DNA of 64,000 nt from Nocardia abscessus (GTDB lineage Bacteria; Actinomycetota; Actinomycetes; Mycobacteriales; Mycobacteriaceae): the NCBI RefSeq assembly GCF_015477775.1, contig NZ_JADLQO010000002.1, positions 744,001 to 808,000 on the forward strand, read 5' to 3'. The notes under the pieces were generated by a model. The model saw only the letters and a list, made by a program, of their open reading frames with translations. It was not told where the DNA came from and did no database searches. Below are positions 1 through 10,698 of this stretch, one piece after another; within the stretch, counting starts at the first letter, position 1; each line of letters opens with the position of its first letter. The position numbers and the translations under genes were made by a program.

Positions 1-1460
1 GGCATCCCCGGCATGCCGCCCATCCCCGGGAAGCCGCCGCGCACCTTCGGCGGCGTCGGGCCGCGACCACCCTTCTTGCCCTTCTTGCCCTTCTTCGCGT
101 TGCCCCGGCGCGAGCCGGGCAGACCCATCTGGCGGCCCATCATCGCCATCATCTTCTTGGCCTCGAAGAACCGGTCGACGAGCTGGTTGACCTCGGAGAC
201 CTGCACGCCGGAACCGTTGGCGATGCGCAAGCGGCGGGAGGCGTTGATGATCTTGGGATTCTCCCGTTCGGCCGGGGTCATGCCGCGGATGATCGCCTGC
301 ACGCGGTCGAGCTGCTTGTCGTCGACCTGCGCGAGCACGTCCTTCATCTGGCCCGCGCCCGGCAGCATGCCGAGCAGGTTGCCGATCGGGCCCATCTTGC
401 GGATGGCCAGCATCTGGTCGAGGAAGTCCTCGAGGGTGAGCTCGCCGCTGCCGATCTTGCGGGCGGCCTCCTCGGCCTGCTTGGCGTCGTAGACCTGCTC
501 GGCCTGCTCGATCAGGGTGAGCACGTCACCCATGCCGAGAATGCGGCTGGCCATGCGGTCGGGGTGGAAGACGTCGAAGTCCTCGAGCTTCTCACCGGTC
601 GAGGCGTACAGGATCGGGACGCCGGTGACCTCGCGGACGCTCAGCGCCGCGCCACCGCGGGCGTCGCCGTCCAGCTTGGTGAGCGCCACGCCGGTGAAGC
701 CGACGCCGTCGCGGAACGCCTCGGCGGTGTTGACCGCGTCCTGACCGATCATCGCGTCCAGCACGAACAGGGTCTCGTCCGGCTGCACGGCGTCGCGGAT
801 GCCCGCGGCCTGCCGCATGAGCTCCTCGTCGATGCCGAGGCGGCCCGCGGTGTCCACGATGACGACGTCGTACTGCTTCTGCCGCGCTTCCTCGACACCG
901 CCGCGCGCCACGTTCACCGGATCGGCGGCCGAGATGCCCAGCGGGTTCTCACCGCCACCGATGGAGGTGCCGGGGTGCGGCGCGTAGACGGGCACGCCCG
1001 CGCGCTCGCCGACCACCTGCAGCTGGGTGACGGCGCCGGGGCGCTGCAGGTCGCACGCCACCAGCAGCGGCTGATGGCCCTGCGCCTTCAGCAGTTTGGC
1101 GAGCTTGCCCGCGAGGGTGGTCTTACCGGAACCCTGCAGACCGGCCAGCATGACCACCGTCGGCGGGTTCTTGGCCAGGTTCAGCCGCCTGGTCTCGCCG
1201 CCGAGGATGCCGACGAGCTCCTCGTTGACGATCTTCACGACCTGCTGGGCCGGGTTCAGCGCCGCGGAGACCTCCGCACCCTTGGCGCGCTCCTTGATCC
1301 GGCCGATGAAACCGCGGACCACGGGCAGCGCGACGTCGGCCTCGAGCAGGGCGAGGCGGATCTCCCGACAGGTGGCGTCGATGTCGGCCGGTGACAGACG
1401 CCCCTTGCCGCGCAGATCCTTGAGGGCACCGGTAAGCCGGTCGGACAGGGATTCGAACAC
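1..1460 (-). CDS. ffh: Signal recognition particle protein Ffh (3' end outside window)
   Basis: GTPase and signal-sequence-binding subunit of the signal recognition particle, which delivers nascent membrane proteins to FtsY. About 486 codons are visible and the C-terminus runs off the window edge. The N-domain starts MFESLSDRLTGALKDLRGKG. The GTPase G1 loop GLQGSGKTT lies near residue 107, and DTAGR and TKLDGDARGG follow. The methionine-rich M-domain closes the visible part, with a lysine/glycine tail (KKGKKGKKGG) and then a PGMGGMPGMP run. The start is GTG at 1460, preceded by AGGAG at good spacing. The receptor ftsY lies about 5 kb away on the same strand, as in mycobacteria. The open reading frame has no stop inside the window. 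Confidence 0.96.
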   Translation of the reverse strand, partial: MFESLSDRLTGALKDLRGKGRLSPADIDATCREIRLALLEADVALPVVRGFIGRIKERAKGAEVSAALNPAQQVVKIVNEELVGILGGETRRLNLAKNPPTVVMLAGLQGSGKTTLAGKLAKLLKAQGHQPLLVACDLQRPGAVTQLQVVGERAGVPVYAPHPGTSIGGGENPLGISAADPVNVARGGVEEARQKQYDVVIVDTAGRLGIDEELMRQAAGIRDAVQPDETLFVLDAMIGQDAVNTAEAFRDGVGFTGVALTKLDGDARGGAALSVREVTGVPILYASTGEKLEDFDVFHPDRMASRILGMGDVLTLIEQAEQVYDAKQAEEAARKIGSGELTLEDFLDQMLAIRKMGPIGNLLGMLPGAGQMKDVLAQVDDKQLDRVQAIIRGMTPAERENPKIINASRRLRIANGSGVQVSEVNQLVDRFFEAKKMMAMMGRQMGLPGSRRGNAKKGKKGKKGGRGPTPPKVRGGFPGMGGMPGM

Positions 1461-1565
1461 CGATCGCGCTCCTGATCTCGGGGGACGTCACATTCTCTCC
1501 CAGGGTAATGGGATCGCCCGCATGTTCGCGCAGGCGGTGCGTCCTTCAGGGGCGAACGGTGCTTG

Positions 1566-1880
1566 CTAGTCGAGTACGCGACGGCGTGGTTTGACGGTTT
1601 TGCGGTAGTCGTGGTTCTCCGCGGCCACCATGAAGACCGCCTCGTTGGCGGTCAGGCCCAGCACGAGGGCCAGGTCATCGAGCATTTCCCACTCCGCCGT
1701 GCTCGGGATGGGCGAGGTGGCGACCATGGACGCGATCGTCATCGCGGTCACCGCCTGCCGCCCGGTCAAGGTGCGACCCGGAAGCCAGGAGACCACCCAC
1801 CGGTCGCCGCCGACGCAGCGCGCCATGTGACTGGTCTCGTCACTCGTCATCGTGGATGCCGAAACGACTTCAATTGCCAC
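1566..1880 (-). CDS. Small conserved-looking hypothetical protein (104 aa)
   Basis: Function unknown. The 104-residue product is soluble-looking, with no membrane segment. Its middle part (ARCVGGDRWVVSWLPGRTLT, then RQAVTAMTIA) and C-terminal LALVLGLTANEAVFMVA look like one compact domain. The GTG start at 1880 is supported by GAGGGGAG seven bases upstream. A second methionine at residue 11 is possible but lacks such a site. Small proteins of this kind seem familiar from Nocardia genomes, but I know of no assigned role. It lies between glnD and ffh on the same strand and has no visible partner. Confidence 0.7.
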   Translation of the reverse strand: MAIEVVSASTMTSDETSHMARCVGGDRWVVSWLPGRTLTGRQAVTAMTIASMVATSPIPSTAEWEMLDDLALVLGLTANEAVFMVAAENHDYRKTVKPRRRVLD

Positions 1881-2001
1881 CGACCTGCTCCCCTCGTGCT
1901 CGCGATAGCCAGACGCTCTAGATCGTAGGGGCAGGCCACTAGGGCGGCGTTCAGTTGCAGCAAATTCCTCGCAACAGATTGGTCACCGGAGAAATCCGCA
2001 G

Positions 2002-4470
2002 CTAGTTGGCATTTTCCGACTCTTTCCCACCCTCCTCGGGGGGTTTGGGCGCAGTCCTGGGAACCACCGCGAGCACCGCCTTCTCGATCGCTTCCCGGCG
2101 CGCGGGACCGTCCTCGGGCCCCAGCTCCAGGCAGAAACTGTCGACCACCGCGGATCCCATCGTGACCACCTTGGCCCAGCGGACGTCGGCTCCGCAGCCG
2201 GCCAGTTCGGCGGCCAAGCGGCTGAGCATTCCGATCCGGTCCTCGGCGCGCAACTCCAGGATCACCTGTCCCGGCACCGAGGTGTCCGACCAGAGCACCC
2301 TCGGCGCGGCCTGCGCATACCGGCTCCGGCCGATTGTGCTCGCCTCGCGCTCGCGTTTGGCCAGTGCCGCGGACACGTCCAGATCGCCCGCCGTGGCGCG
2401 GATCAGTTCCTGGCGCAGCAGACCAGGGTCCGGCGGGTCGCCGAACTTCGGCGCGACGACGAAAGTATCCACCGCGGCGGCGCCTTCGACGCAGAGCGCG
2501 GCCGACAGCACCCGCAGCGAATGCAGCGCGAGCACACCGGCGGCGTCGGAGAGCAGGCCCGGGTTGTCCGGCGCGATCACGGTCACCGTGTACGTGTGTT
2601 TGCTCTCACCCGGCTTCAGGTCCACGTGCACCCCGCCCGCCCGGGCCTTCTCGACCAGTTCCGGTGCGATCGGTTCCGGGGTCGGCAGCTGGTCACCCGC
2701 CATCACCATCCGGCACCGGCGGACCAGCTCCCCGATCAGCGAGGCCTTCCAGTCGCCCCACACGCCGGGGCCGGTGGCCAGCGAATCCGCCTCGGCCAGG
2801 GTGTGCAGCAGTTCCAGCAGCTGCGGATCGGCGTCGAGCGCGTCGACGACGTAGCGCACCGTCTCCGGGTCGGACAGATCGCGCCGGGTGGCGGTCTCCG
2901 GCAGCAGCAGGTGATGGCGGACGATCGCGCTGAGGGTCCGCACGTCCGAGGGCCACAGACCGAGGCGGCGGCCGATGTGGGTGGCGAGTTCGGCGCCGAC
3001 GACGCTGTGATCGCCCGCGCGACCCTTGCCGATGTCGTGCAGCAGCGCGCCGAGCGCGAGCAGGTCGGGGCGGGCCACCCGGGTGCTGAGTGCGGAGGCG
3101 TAGGCGACCGTCTCCATGAGATGGCGATCGACGGTCCAGGTGTGCAGGACGTCGCGCGGCGGCAGGTCCCGCACGGCTCCCCATTCCGGCAGCAGTCTGC
3201 CCCACAGGCCCGTCCGGTCCAGCGCCTCGATCGCGTCGATGGTGCCGCGGCCCGCGCCCAGCAGGATCAGCAAGTCGTTGAGGGCGTCCTTGGGCCACGG
3301 CTCGCGTAGCTCCGGCGCGTCCTCGGAGAGCCGGTTCAGCGTGGTGGCCGACATCGGCAGGCCGGTCTGCGCCGACGCCGCGGCCACGCGCAGGATCAGC
3401 CCGGGGTCACGCTGTGGCCGGGCGTCCCTGGCCAGCACGACTTCGCCGGCGTGCTCGACCACCCCTTCGTCCAGCGGCCTGCGCACCGGCATCCGGCGCA
3501 GGCGGGCCAGTCCCCGCCGCGGCAGCGCGTTGGCCGCGGTGCGCAGCCCGACGTCCACGGAGTAGCTGACCGTGCGCGCCGAATCGCTCAGGGTGCGAGC
3601 CAGATCGAACCGGTCGCCGATGCGCAGCGCCGCGCCGATCTCGTCGGCGTCCTGCGCCCGCAACTGGTCGCGGGACCGGCCCGCGACGCGATGCAGTTCG
3701 GTGCGCACGTCCAGCAGGCGCCGGTGGGCCTGCTTCAATCCGCCGCCCGGCACGTCCGGCCCGAGTCCGGGCATGGCGTCGGTCAGCTGGGCGATGGCCA
3801 GCGCGTCCAGCAGCTGGATGTCGCGCAGGCCGCCGCGCCCGTTCTTCAGATCCGGCTCGGCGCGGTGCGCGATCTCGCCGTTGCGCTCCCACCTGGCCTG
3901 GGCCTGGGCGATGAGCTCGTCGAAGCGACCGCGGATTCCGGTGCGCCACTCCCGGCGCACGCCGCCGATCAGCAGATTGCTCAGTTCCTGGTCGCCGACG
4001 ATGTGCCTTGCCTCGAGCATGCCGAGCGCGGCGATGAGATCGTCCGCGGCCACCCGCAGCGCCTGCGGCACGGTCCGCACGCTGTGGTCGAGTTTGATGT
4101 GCGCGTCCCACAGCGGATACCAGAGCTGGTCGGCGACCTCGGCCACCCGGGCCGGGTCGACGTCGTCGTGCAGCAGCACCAGATCCAGATCGGAGAACGG
4201 CAGCATCTCGCCGCGGCCGAGACCGCCGACGGCCACCACGGCCAGACCGCTGTCGGGGGCGATGCCGAGTTCGGCGCCCTTGCTGGTCAGCCAGAGTTCA
4301 TAGAGGTCCACCAGGGCCTGGCGCAGCGACCTGGCGTCCAGCCGGGGATTTCGCGGCAGGCCTCCGTCGAGCAGTTGGGTGCGTGCCCGGACCAGGTCGG
4401 CCGCCCCGTTGGACACCTTGCCGTTGCCTTCTTCGGTGCCCTTCGGGTCACCGTCGTTCTGACTAGCCAC
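2002..4470 (-). CDS. glnD: [Protein-PII] uridylyl/adenylyl-transferase GlnD
   Basis: Bifunctional nitrogen sensor that modifies and demodifies the PII protein according to glutamine. In characterised actinobacteria (Corynebacterium, Streptomyces) this family adenylylates PII. The 822-residue protein has a nucleotidyltransferase domain with [20 protein letters not shown] at about residues 82-101, including the metal-binding SDLD. A central HD hydrolase domain contains [12 protein letters not shown], and two C-terminal ACT domains start near [20 protein letters not shown] and [19 protein letters not shown]. It is the last gene of amt-glnB-glnD. The start is GTG at 4470 with a weak GGCGGTGG upstream. 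A strong hairpin sits in the glnB-glnD gap and probably lowers its expression relative to amt and glnB. Confidence 0.96.
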   Translation of the reverse strand: MASQNDGDPKGTEEGNGKVSNGAADLVRARTQLLDGGLPRNPRLDARSLRQALVDLYELWLTSKGAELGIAPDSGLAVVAVGGLGRGEMLPFSDLDLVLLHDDVDPARVAEVADQLWYPLWDAHIKLDHSVRTVPQALRVAADDLIAALGMLEARHIVGDQELSNLLIGGVRREWRTGIRGRFDELIAQAQARWERNGEIAHRAEPDLKNGRGGLRDIQLLDALAIAQLTDAMPGLGPDVPGGGLKQAHRRLLDVRTELHRVAGRSRDQLRAQDADEIGAALRIGDRFDLARTLSDSARTVSYSVDVGLRTAANALPRRGLARLRRMPVRRPLDEGVVEHAGEVVLARDARPQRDPGLILRVAAASAQTGLPMSATTLNRLSEDAPELREPWPKDALNDLLILLGAGRGTIDAIEALDRTGLWGRLLPEWGAVRDLPPRDVLHTWTVDRHLMETVAYASALSTRVARPDLLALGALLHDIGKGRAGDHSVVGAELATHIGRRLGLWPSDVRTLSAIVRHHLLLPETATRRDLSDPETVRYVVDALDADPQLLELLHTLAEADSLATGPGVWGDWKASLIGELVRRCRMVMAGDQLPTPEPIAPELVEKARAGGVHVDLKPGESKHTYTVTVIAPDNPGLLSDAAGVLALHSLRVLSAALCVEGAAAVDTFVVAPKFGDPPDPGLLRQELIRATAGDLDVSAALAKREREASTIGRSRYAQAAPRVLWSDTSVPGQVILELRAEDRIGMLSRLAAELAGCGADVRWAKVVTMGSAVVDSFCLELGPEDGPARREAIEKAVLAVVPRTAPKPPEEGGKESENAN

Positions 4471-4493
4471 AACCCACCGCCCATTTCACGCGC

Positions 4494-4536
4494 GCGGCCC
4501 CGCCCCGACCGGGAGCTCCGGTGGGAGCGGGGCCGC
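4494..4536 (-). terminator. Intra-operon hairpin between glnB and glnD
   Basis: GCGGCCCCGC at 4494-4503 pairs perfectly with GCGGGGCCGC at 4527-4536, and an inner ACCGG/CCGGT pair extends the fold. It has no U-tract, which is usual for actinobacterial terminators. It lies after the glnB stop and before the glnD start, so it can act as a partial terminator or an RNA-stabilising stem. Confidence 0.65.
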
Positions 4537-4555
4537 CGCTCGACTCGATTTTCCG

Positions 4556-6279
<1,724 letters not shown>

Positions 6280-6373
6280 CTTAATGTCCTCCTCATCTCG
6301 GGCCCCGCCGATTCCGGCAAATGGACCTGAACAGAAGGGTCCTCACTCGGTGTTTCATCCGTAGAGCTGTCGT

Positions 6374-6421
6374 GTTTCACCTACGTGAACGGATGGCGCA
6401 GCTGTGTTGCCACCACGTTTC
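6374..6421 (-). promoter_or_regulatory. Candidate GlnR operators upstream of amt
   Basis: On the minus strand two elements fit the AC-N9-AC core reported for actinobacterial GlnR: GAAACGTGGTGGCAAC (6406-6421 on the plus strand as its complement) and TTCACGTAGGTGAAAC (within 6374-6390). The second also fits gTnAC-N6-GAAAC with one mismatch. They lie 95-140 bases before the amt start, where nitrogen-limitation activation is expected. The assignment is by pattern only. Confidence 0.6.
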
Positions 6422-6539
6422 GTCACGTACACCGGGGGTTTCCCGGCCCGGTGAGCACGACATTCCGGAAACCGGACATTCGTTACCGCGGAGCCGGAGT
6501 CGGCAAACATCTGGGGTGTGATCCCCCTCGCACCGCGAC

Positions 6540-6566
6540 GGGCCCGCGATCATCGACCGCGGGCCC
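6540..6566 (-). terminator. Hairpin terminator after ftsY
   Basis: GGGCCCGCG (6540-6548) and CGCGGGCCC (6558-6566) form a perfect 9-bp stem with a 9-base loop, 67 bases beyond the ftsY stop and before the amt promoter region. No U-tract is present. The rest of 6280-6632 holds the amt regulatory region and no gene. Confidence 0.65.
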
Positions 6567-6632
6567 GCCCGCCACGTACCCGAACACCACGGGCGGCAAC
6601 CGCTTTCGACAGCGCCGCCGAGTGAAAGGACT

Positions 6633-8156
6633 TCAGCCCAGCAGCGCGTCCACGAACGCGGCGGGCTCGAACGGGGCCAGATCGTCGGCGCCCTCGCCGA
6701 GCCCGACCAGCTTCACCGGCACACCCAGTTCGTGCTGGACCTGGAAGACGATGCCGCCCTTGGCCGTCCCGTCCAGCTTGGTCAGCACGACGCCGGTGAT
6801 ATCGACCACTTCGGCGAACACCCTGGCCTGGGTGAGCCCGTTCTGGCCGACGGTCGCGTCCAGCACCAGCAGGACCTCGTCGACGGCCGCCTTCTTCTCC
6901 ACGACGCGCTTGACCTTGCCCAGCTCGTCCATCAGGCCCGTCTTGGTGTGCAGGCGACCGGCCGTGTCGATGAGCACCGCGTCGACGCCGCGCTCGACGC
7001 CCGCGGCCACCGCGTCGAACGCGACCGCGGCGGGGTCGGCGCCCTCGCGGCCGCGGATGGTGTCGGCGCCGACCCGCTCGCCCCAGGTCTGCAATTGGTC
7101 GGCGGCGGCGGCACGGAATGTGTCGGCCGCCCCCAGCAGCACCCGGCGGCCATCGGCGACCAGTACCCGGGCGAGCTTGCCGGTGGTGGTGGTCTTTCCG
7201 GTGCCGTTCACGCCGACCACCAGCAGGATCGACGGGTGATCCGGATGCGGCAGCGCGCGCACCGAGCGGTCCAGCTCCGGGCGCAACTGCTCGATCAGCA
7301 CGTCACGCAGCACGGCGCGAGCCTGGTCGGTGGTGCGCACGCTGCGCGCGGCCATCTCGGCGCGCAACCGGGCGACGACGGCCGTGGTGCTCGCGGTGCC
7401 GAGGTCGGCGAGGACGAGGGTGTCCTCGACCTCTTCCCACGAGTCGTCGTCCAGGTCACCGCCGCCGAGCAGGCCGAGCAGGCTTTTGCCGACCGCGTTC
7501 TGCGAGCGCGACAGCCGTCCGCGCAGGCGGACCAGGCGGCCCTCGGTGGGCTCGATCTCCTCCAGCGCGGCGGGAGCCTCGACGCCTGCGGGCGTGTCGG
7601 GAGCGACGACCTCGGTGGGGGTCACGGCGGCACCGGTCTCGTCGGCGACCGGCTCGGCGGTCACGTCCGCGACGCCGGTCTCGTCGGCGGTGACCGGCGC
7701 CGTGTCGGCGGCCCGGCTCTCCCGCGATGCCGTCTCGTCGGCGGTGGGCGGTGCCGTCTCAGCCGTCGAGGAGTCCGTCTCGGGTTCGGTGGGTGCGGTG
7801 GTGGGCTCGGCGACACCGGAAGCGGGGGGCGCCTCGGCGACGTCCGCCTCCGGCAACGGAACGTTGGTGATGCCGCGCTTGGGCGCGTCGCGCGGGATCG
7901 CGGCGTCGTCGCCGACGTGTGGCTGTCCTTCGGTGTCGGTGCGCTCGACCGGTTGCGGTTCGGTCGCCGTGCCGCCCCGGCTGAAGTTGAATCCGCCGGA
8001 GGCGGTATAGCCGCCGGAACGGTCGGTCACCTCCTTCTCCTGCGTAGGCGGAGTCAGCGACACGCGGCCGCGCTTGTACCGGACGAAACCGGCGACGAGC
8101 ACGACGAGCAGCAGCGCGGCGACCGCGGCGATCAGGATCCAGACTTCGGGACTCAC
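6633..8156 (-). CDS. ftsY: Signal recognition particle receptor FtsY
   Basis: Membrane-associated GTPase that receives SRP-ribosome complexes. I choose GTG 8156 because AAGGA lies eight bases upstream and the product then begins VSPEVWILIAAVAALLLVVL, a single N-terminal membrane anchor at about residues 4-26, as in mycobacterial FtsY. In-frame starts at 8165 (ATG) and 8417 exist but give no family-like extension. A long acidic Glu/Thr/Ala/Pro-rich linker follows (about residues 50-200), then the NG domain. G1 GVNGTGKTTTTGK is near residue 315 and DTAGR near 397. The length is 507 aa. It follows smc on the same strand and is divergent from the DUF2237 gene. Confidence 0.96.
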   Translation of the reverse strand: MSPEVWILIAAVAALLLVVLVAGFVRYKRGRVSLTPPTQEKEVTDRSGGYTASGGFNFSRGGTATEPQPVERTDTEGQPHVGDDAAIPRDAPKRGITNVPLPEADVAEAPPASGVAEPTTAPTEPETDSSTAETAPPTADETASRESRAADTAPVTADETGVADVTAEPVADETGAAVTPTEVVAPDTPAGVEAPAALEEIEPTEGRLVRLRGRLSRSQNAVGKSLLGLLGGGDLDDDSWEEVEDTLVLADLGTASTTAVVARLRAEMAARSVRTTDQARAVLRDVLIEQLRPELDRSVRALPHPDHPSILLVVGVNGTGKTTTTGKLARVLVADGRRVLLGAADTFRAAAADQLQTWGERVGADTIRGREGADPAAVAFDAVAAGVERGVDAVLIDTAGRLHTKTGLMDELGKVKRVVEKKAAVDEVLLVLDATVGQNGLTQARVFAEVVDITGVVLTKLDGTAKGGIVFQVQHELGVPVKLVGLGEGADDLAPFEPAAFVDALLG

Positions 8157-8345
8157 GCGAACCATCCTTGCAGACCGACCATCACGGGATGGGCCCCGAG
8201 CCGCACCCGGTGCGCGAGTCGCACCGCCGCGCCGACGGCCGGAGCTCGGCGAACACCGTGCGTGCGGCGCCGTGGACGCGCCCGGGCGGGCACCGACACA
8301 GCCCTCCAGATTTCTTGTCCTGCGGAACTTCTCGCGAAGGGACAA

Positions 8346-8351
8346 TAGGAT
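8346..8351 (+). promoter_or_regulatory. -10 element of a probable leaderless transcript (DUF2237 gene)
   Basis: TAGGAT ends seven bases before the GTG at 8359, the spacing expected if transcription begins on the start codon. No Shine-Dalgarno sequence precedes the GTG. Confidence 0.55.
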
Positions 8352-8358
8352 CGGCGAC

Positions 8359-8748
8359 GTGACCGATCGAAACGTGCTTGGGGGGCCGCTGGAAGAGTGC
8401 GGCACCGATCCTCTCACCGGGTTCTACCGGGACGGCTGCTGCAGTACGGGGCCGGAGGATCTGGGCAGCCACACTGTGTGCACCGTCGTCACGGCAGAGT
8501 TCCTGGAGCATCAAGCGTCCATCGGCAACGATCTGAGCACGCCGCGCCCGGAGAACAACTTCCCCGGCCTGCAGCCGGGCGATCGCTGGTGTGTGGTGGC
8601 GGTGCGCTGGCTGCACGCGCACGAGGACGGCGTCGCCGCGCCGGTGGTGCTCGCGGCCACGCACGAGAACGCCTTGGAAGTGATCTCGATGGACATCCTG
8701 CGCAAGTACGCCGTCGACGTGCCGGACGACGTCAGCGACCTGCTCTGA
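8359..8748 (+). CDS. DUF2237 family protein
   Basis: Small conserved protein of unknown function, 129 residues. The family hallmarks are visible: NVLGGPLEECGTDPLTGFYRDGCC near the N-terminus, with several conserved cysteines, then GSHTVCTVVTAEFLEHQASIGNDLSTP and GLQPGDRWCVVAVRWLHAH. GTG 8359 is chosen over further upstream in-frame starts because the DUF2237 domain begins there and a -10 hexamer sits seven bases upstream, so the mRNA is probably leaderless. It is divergent from ftsY. No operon partner is present. The cysteine pattern could bind metal or be redox active, but this is inference. Confidence 0.85.
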   Translation: MTDRNVLGGPLEECGTDPLTGFYRDGCCSTGPEDLGSHTVCTVVTAEFLEHQASIGNDLSTPRPENNFPGLQPGDRWCVVAVRWLHAHEDGVAAPVVLAATHENALEVISMDILRKYAVDVPDDVSDLL

Positions 8749-8776
8749 GCCACCTGTGACCCCCTCTTCGGCCTGC

Positions 8777-8842
8777 GGCACGCGCCGTCGGGACCACCGG
8801 CACGCGCCGTCGGGACCACCGGCTCGCACCGTCGGCCCGCCG
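8777..8842. repeat. 22-bp tandem repeat, two exact copies plus a degenerate third
   Basis: The unit GGCACGCGCCGTCGGGACCACC occurs (as 11+11 bases) at 8777-8798 and 8799-8820. A diverged third copy occupies 8821-8842. It lies in the 151-base gap between the convergent DUF2237 and TetR genes. Confidence 0.8.
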
Positions 8843-8899
8843 GGTATCCGAGCGGCCGTGGCGCAGTAGAGAACGACATGGCGCAAATGCGCCGTTCGG

Positions 8900-9673
8900 C
8901 TAGGAGGCCGCCGCGACCCGCCGACGATGGGCCTTCTGCCGGCATGCCGCCGAGCAATACCTGGCTCGGCGTCCCGTTCCCGAGCGACGCACCGCCGCGT
9001 GACAGACGGGGCAGCGCGCGTCTCCGGTTTCGTTACGATCGGCCGATTCGTTACGTTTTCCGGCTTCGGCATCCGGTTTCGTCACTCCCGGATCGCCCGG
9101 CCGCGCGCGCAGCGCGTCCAGCACGATCGCCGCGGTGCGGTCCACACTCCCCTGGGACTTCCGGAGCTGTTGAATCGCAACGCATCCGGTGAAGATCGCC
9201 AGCACGTCGTCGAGTTCGATGTCGGCTCGGACCGTACCCTCGCGCTGGGCCGCGACCAGCAGGGCTTCCAGCGCGCGGTGGAAACGCGCGCCCGCGCTCC
9301 GCAGCAGCGCGCGCGGCCAGCCGTCGTCGGACTGGACCATGTCGCACAGCGCCTTGTTCCCCGGCGTCGTGGCGATCACCGCAGTACAGAAGTCGAAGAA
9401 CGCGGCACCGGGATCCGGTGCGCCGAGATGATCGGCGGCCAGTTTCGCCAATCGGTCGATGCGCTGCTGCATCACCGCTTCCAGCAGATCGGCTTTCGTC
9501 GGAAAGTGGCGATAGACGGTGCCCGCGCCGACGCCCGCCCTGCGGGCGACCTCGGCGAGCGACACCGAGGCGCCCTGCTCGGCGAAGGCGCGCTGCGCGG
9601 CGGCCAGCACGAGGGCGCGATTACGCCGGGCGTCGGCGCGGGACAGCCCGTCCGGGGCGATCGAGGTGGTCAT
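8900..9673 (-). CDS. TetR-family repressor with C-terminal four-cysteine motif
   Basis: Predicted ligand-responsive repressor of 257 residues. The N-terminal helix-turn-helix spans about residues 14-62 and includes SLAEVARRAGVGAGTVYRHF. The ligand-binding region runs to about residue 195. A charged linker leads to CPVCHAAVRRSGTGRRARYC followed by SAAC, giving C221, C224, C240 and C244 in a C-X2-C-X15-C-X3-C pattern with a basic RQKAHRRR end. This looks like a small zinc-binding treble-clef or HNH-like remnant, which is unusual on a TetR protein. GGAAGG precedes the ATG. It is divergent from the NmrA-like gene and two matching dyads lie between them, so it most likely regulates both itself and that gene. 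Confidence 0.88.
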   Translation of the reverse strand: MTTSIAPDGLSRADARRNRALVLAAAQRAFAEQGASVSLAEVARRAGVGAGTVYRHFPTKADLLEAVMQQRIDRLAKLAADHLGAPDPGAAFFDFCTAVIATTPGNKALCDMVQSDDGWPRALLRSAGARFHRALEALLVAAQREGTVRADIELDDVLAIFTGCVAIQQLRKSQGSVDRTAAIVLDALRARPGDPGVTKPDAEAGKRNESADRNETGDARCPVCHAAVRRSGTGRRARYCSAACRQKAHRRRVAAAS

Positions 9674-9708
9674 TTCGTTACGGCCTTCCGCTGAGCGACC
9701 TGGTCAAT

Positions 9709-9753
9709 CGGGTCGGGCCACCCGTATCGTCCGAATCCGGGTTATCCGACCCG
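9709..9753. promoter_or_regulatory. Two CGGGT-N6-ACCCG dyads in the TetR/NmrA divergent promoter
   Basis: CGGGTCGGGCCACCCG lies at 9709-9724 and CGGGTTATCCGACCCG at 9738-9753, both perfect in the arms and 29 bp apart start to start. The outer arms AATCGGGTCGG and CCGACCCGATT also form an 11-bp inverted repeat. Dyads of this size between divergent genes are typical of TetR operators. Confidence 0.75.
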
Positions 9754-9780
9754 ATTCTAACGAGCAAGAGAAGGCGGAGC

Positions 9781-10698
9781 ATGTCCCCTCAGCACAACCT
9801 CATCCTGGTCACCGGAGCCACCGGCCAGCAGGGCGGCGCGACCGCCCGCAGCCTGTTGGCGGACGGCAGGGCGGTGCGCGCGCTGGTCCGCGACGCGCAT
9901 GCGCCCGCAGCACAGGAGTTGGCCGCGGCGGGTGCGGAACTCGTCGTCGCCGACTTCGACGCCCCGGAGACCTTGCCCGCGGCGCTGGCCGGGGTCACCG
10001 GGTTGTTCCTGGTCCCGCCCGCCGCGTACTCCTCGCAGGGCTGGGATGTCGACCTGGAAGCGGCGCGCGGACAAGCGGTCGTGGACGCGGCGCGCGAGGC
10101 CGGCGTGCGGCAGATCGTGTTCACCGGCATCGCCTCGATGGGCGACGACGCCTCGTGGGGCGCGACGGGCAAGAAGCGCATCGAAGACGCCGTCATCGCC
10201 AGTGGCACCCGCTACACCCTGCTGCGCCCGGTGCGCTTCATGGAGAACTACCTGCTGCGCACGTCACCGGTCGACGGCATCATCGGCGGGGTACACCGGC
10301 ATCTGTTCCCGGCCGAAGGGCCGATGAAGGTCATCGCCCTCGCGGACGTCGGCGACATCGCCGCTCTCGTCTTCGCCGACCCGGATCGATTCCACGGCCG
10401 CGTCCTCGAACTCGCGGGCGACGTGCTCGTCCCGCCCGCGGCCGCCGCGGCGATCAGCGCGGCGACCGGCCACCCGGTCCGGTATCACGAGGTGAGCGAA
10501 GCCGACGCGGACGCGCTCGGCCCGGAGATCGGCAATACTTGGCGCCTGATGCGCCATACCGGCGGCTGGCGCGCGGACGTCGAGCAGATCCGCGAAATCC
10601 ATCCCGCCCTGCGGACGTTCGACACCTGGCTCGCCGAAAGCGGTGCGGCCCAGATCAAAGCGCTGCTGGACAGCGAAGAAGCGACTGCTGCTCGGTAA
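9781..10698 (+). CDS. NmrA-like NAD(P)-binding oxidoreductase
   Basis: Atypical short-chain dehydrogenase of the NmrA/NAD(P)H azoreductase-like group, 305 residues. The Rossmann motif VTGATGQQGG is at about residues 10-19, near the N-terminus. GVRQIVFTGIASMG and RYTLLRPVRFMENYLL are family features. ATG 9781 is preceded by AAGGCGGAG. Members bind NADP(H) and either reduce quinones or act as redox sensors; which applies here is not clear. Expression is probably controlled by the divergent TetR protein through the two dyads immediately upstream. Confidence 0.85.
   Translation: MSPQHNLILVTGATGQQGGATARSLLADGRAVRALVRDAHAPAAQELAAAGAELVVADFDAPETLPAALAGVTGLFLVPPAAYSSQGWDVDLEAARGQAVVDAAREAGVRQIVFTGIASMGDDASWGATGKKRIEDAVIASGTRYTLLRPVRFMENYLLRTSPVDGIIGGVHRHLFPAEGPMKVIALADVGDIAALVFADPDRFHGRVLELAGDVLVPPAAAAAISAATGHPVRYHEVSEADADALGPEIGNTWRLMRHTGGWRADVEQIREIHPALRTFDTWLAESGAAQIKALLDSEEATAAR

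Noticed and set aside
2006..2854. Plus-strand 282-codon frame opposite glnD
   Set aside because: Ser/Arg-rich antisense shadow of glnD.
6361..6521. Short plus-strand open frame over the amt upstream region
   Set aside because: It covers the GlnR-like operators and lacks a ribosome site and any domain.
8157..8417. N-terminal extension of FtsY by 87 residues
   Set aside because: The extension is Arg/Ser/Pro-rich, overlaps the divergent DUF2237 promoter, and the membrane anchor begins at GTG 8156.
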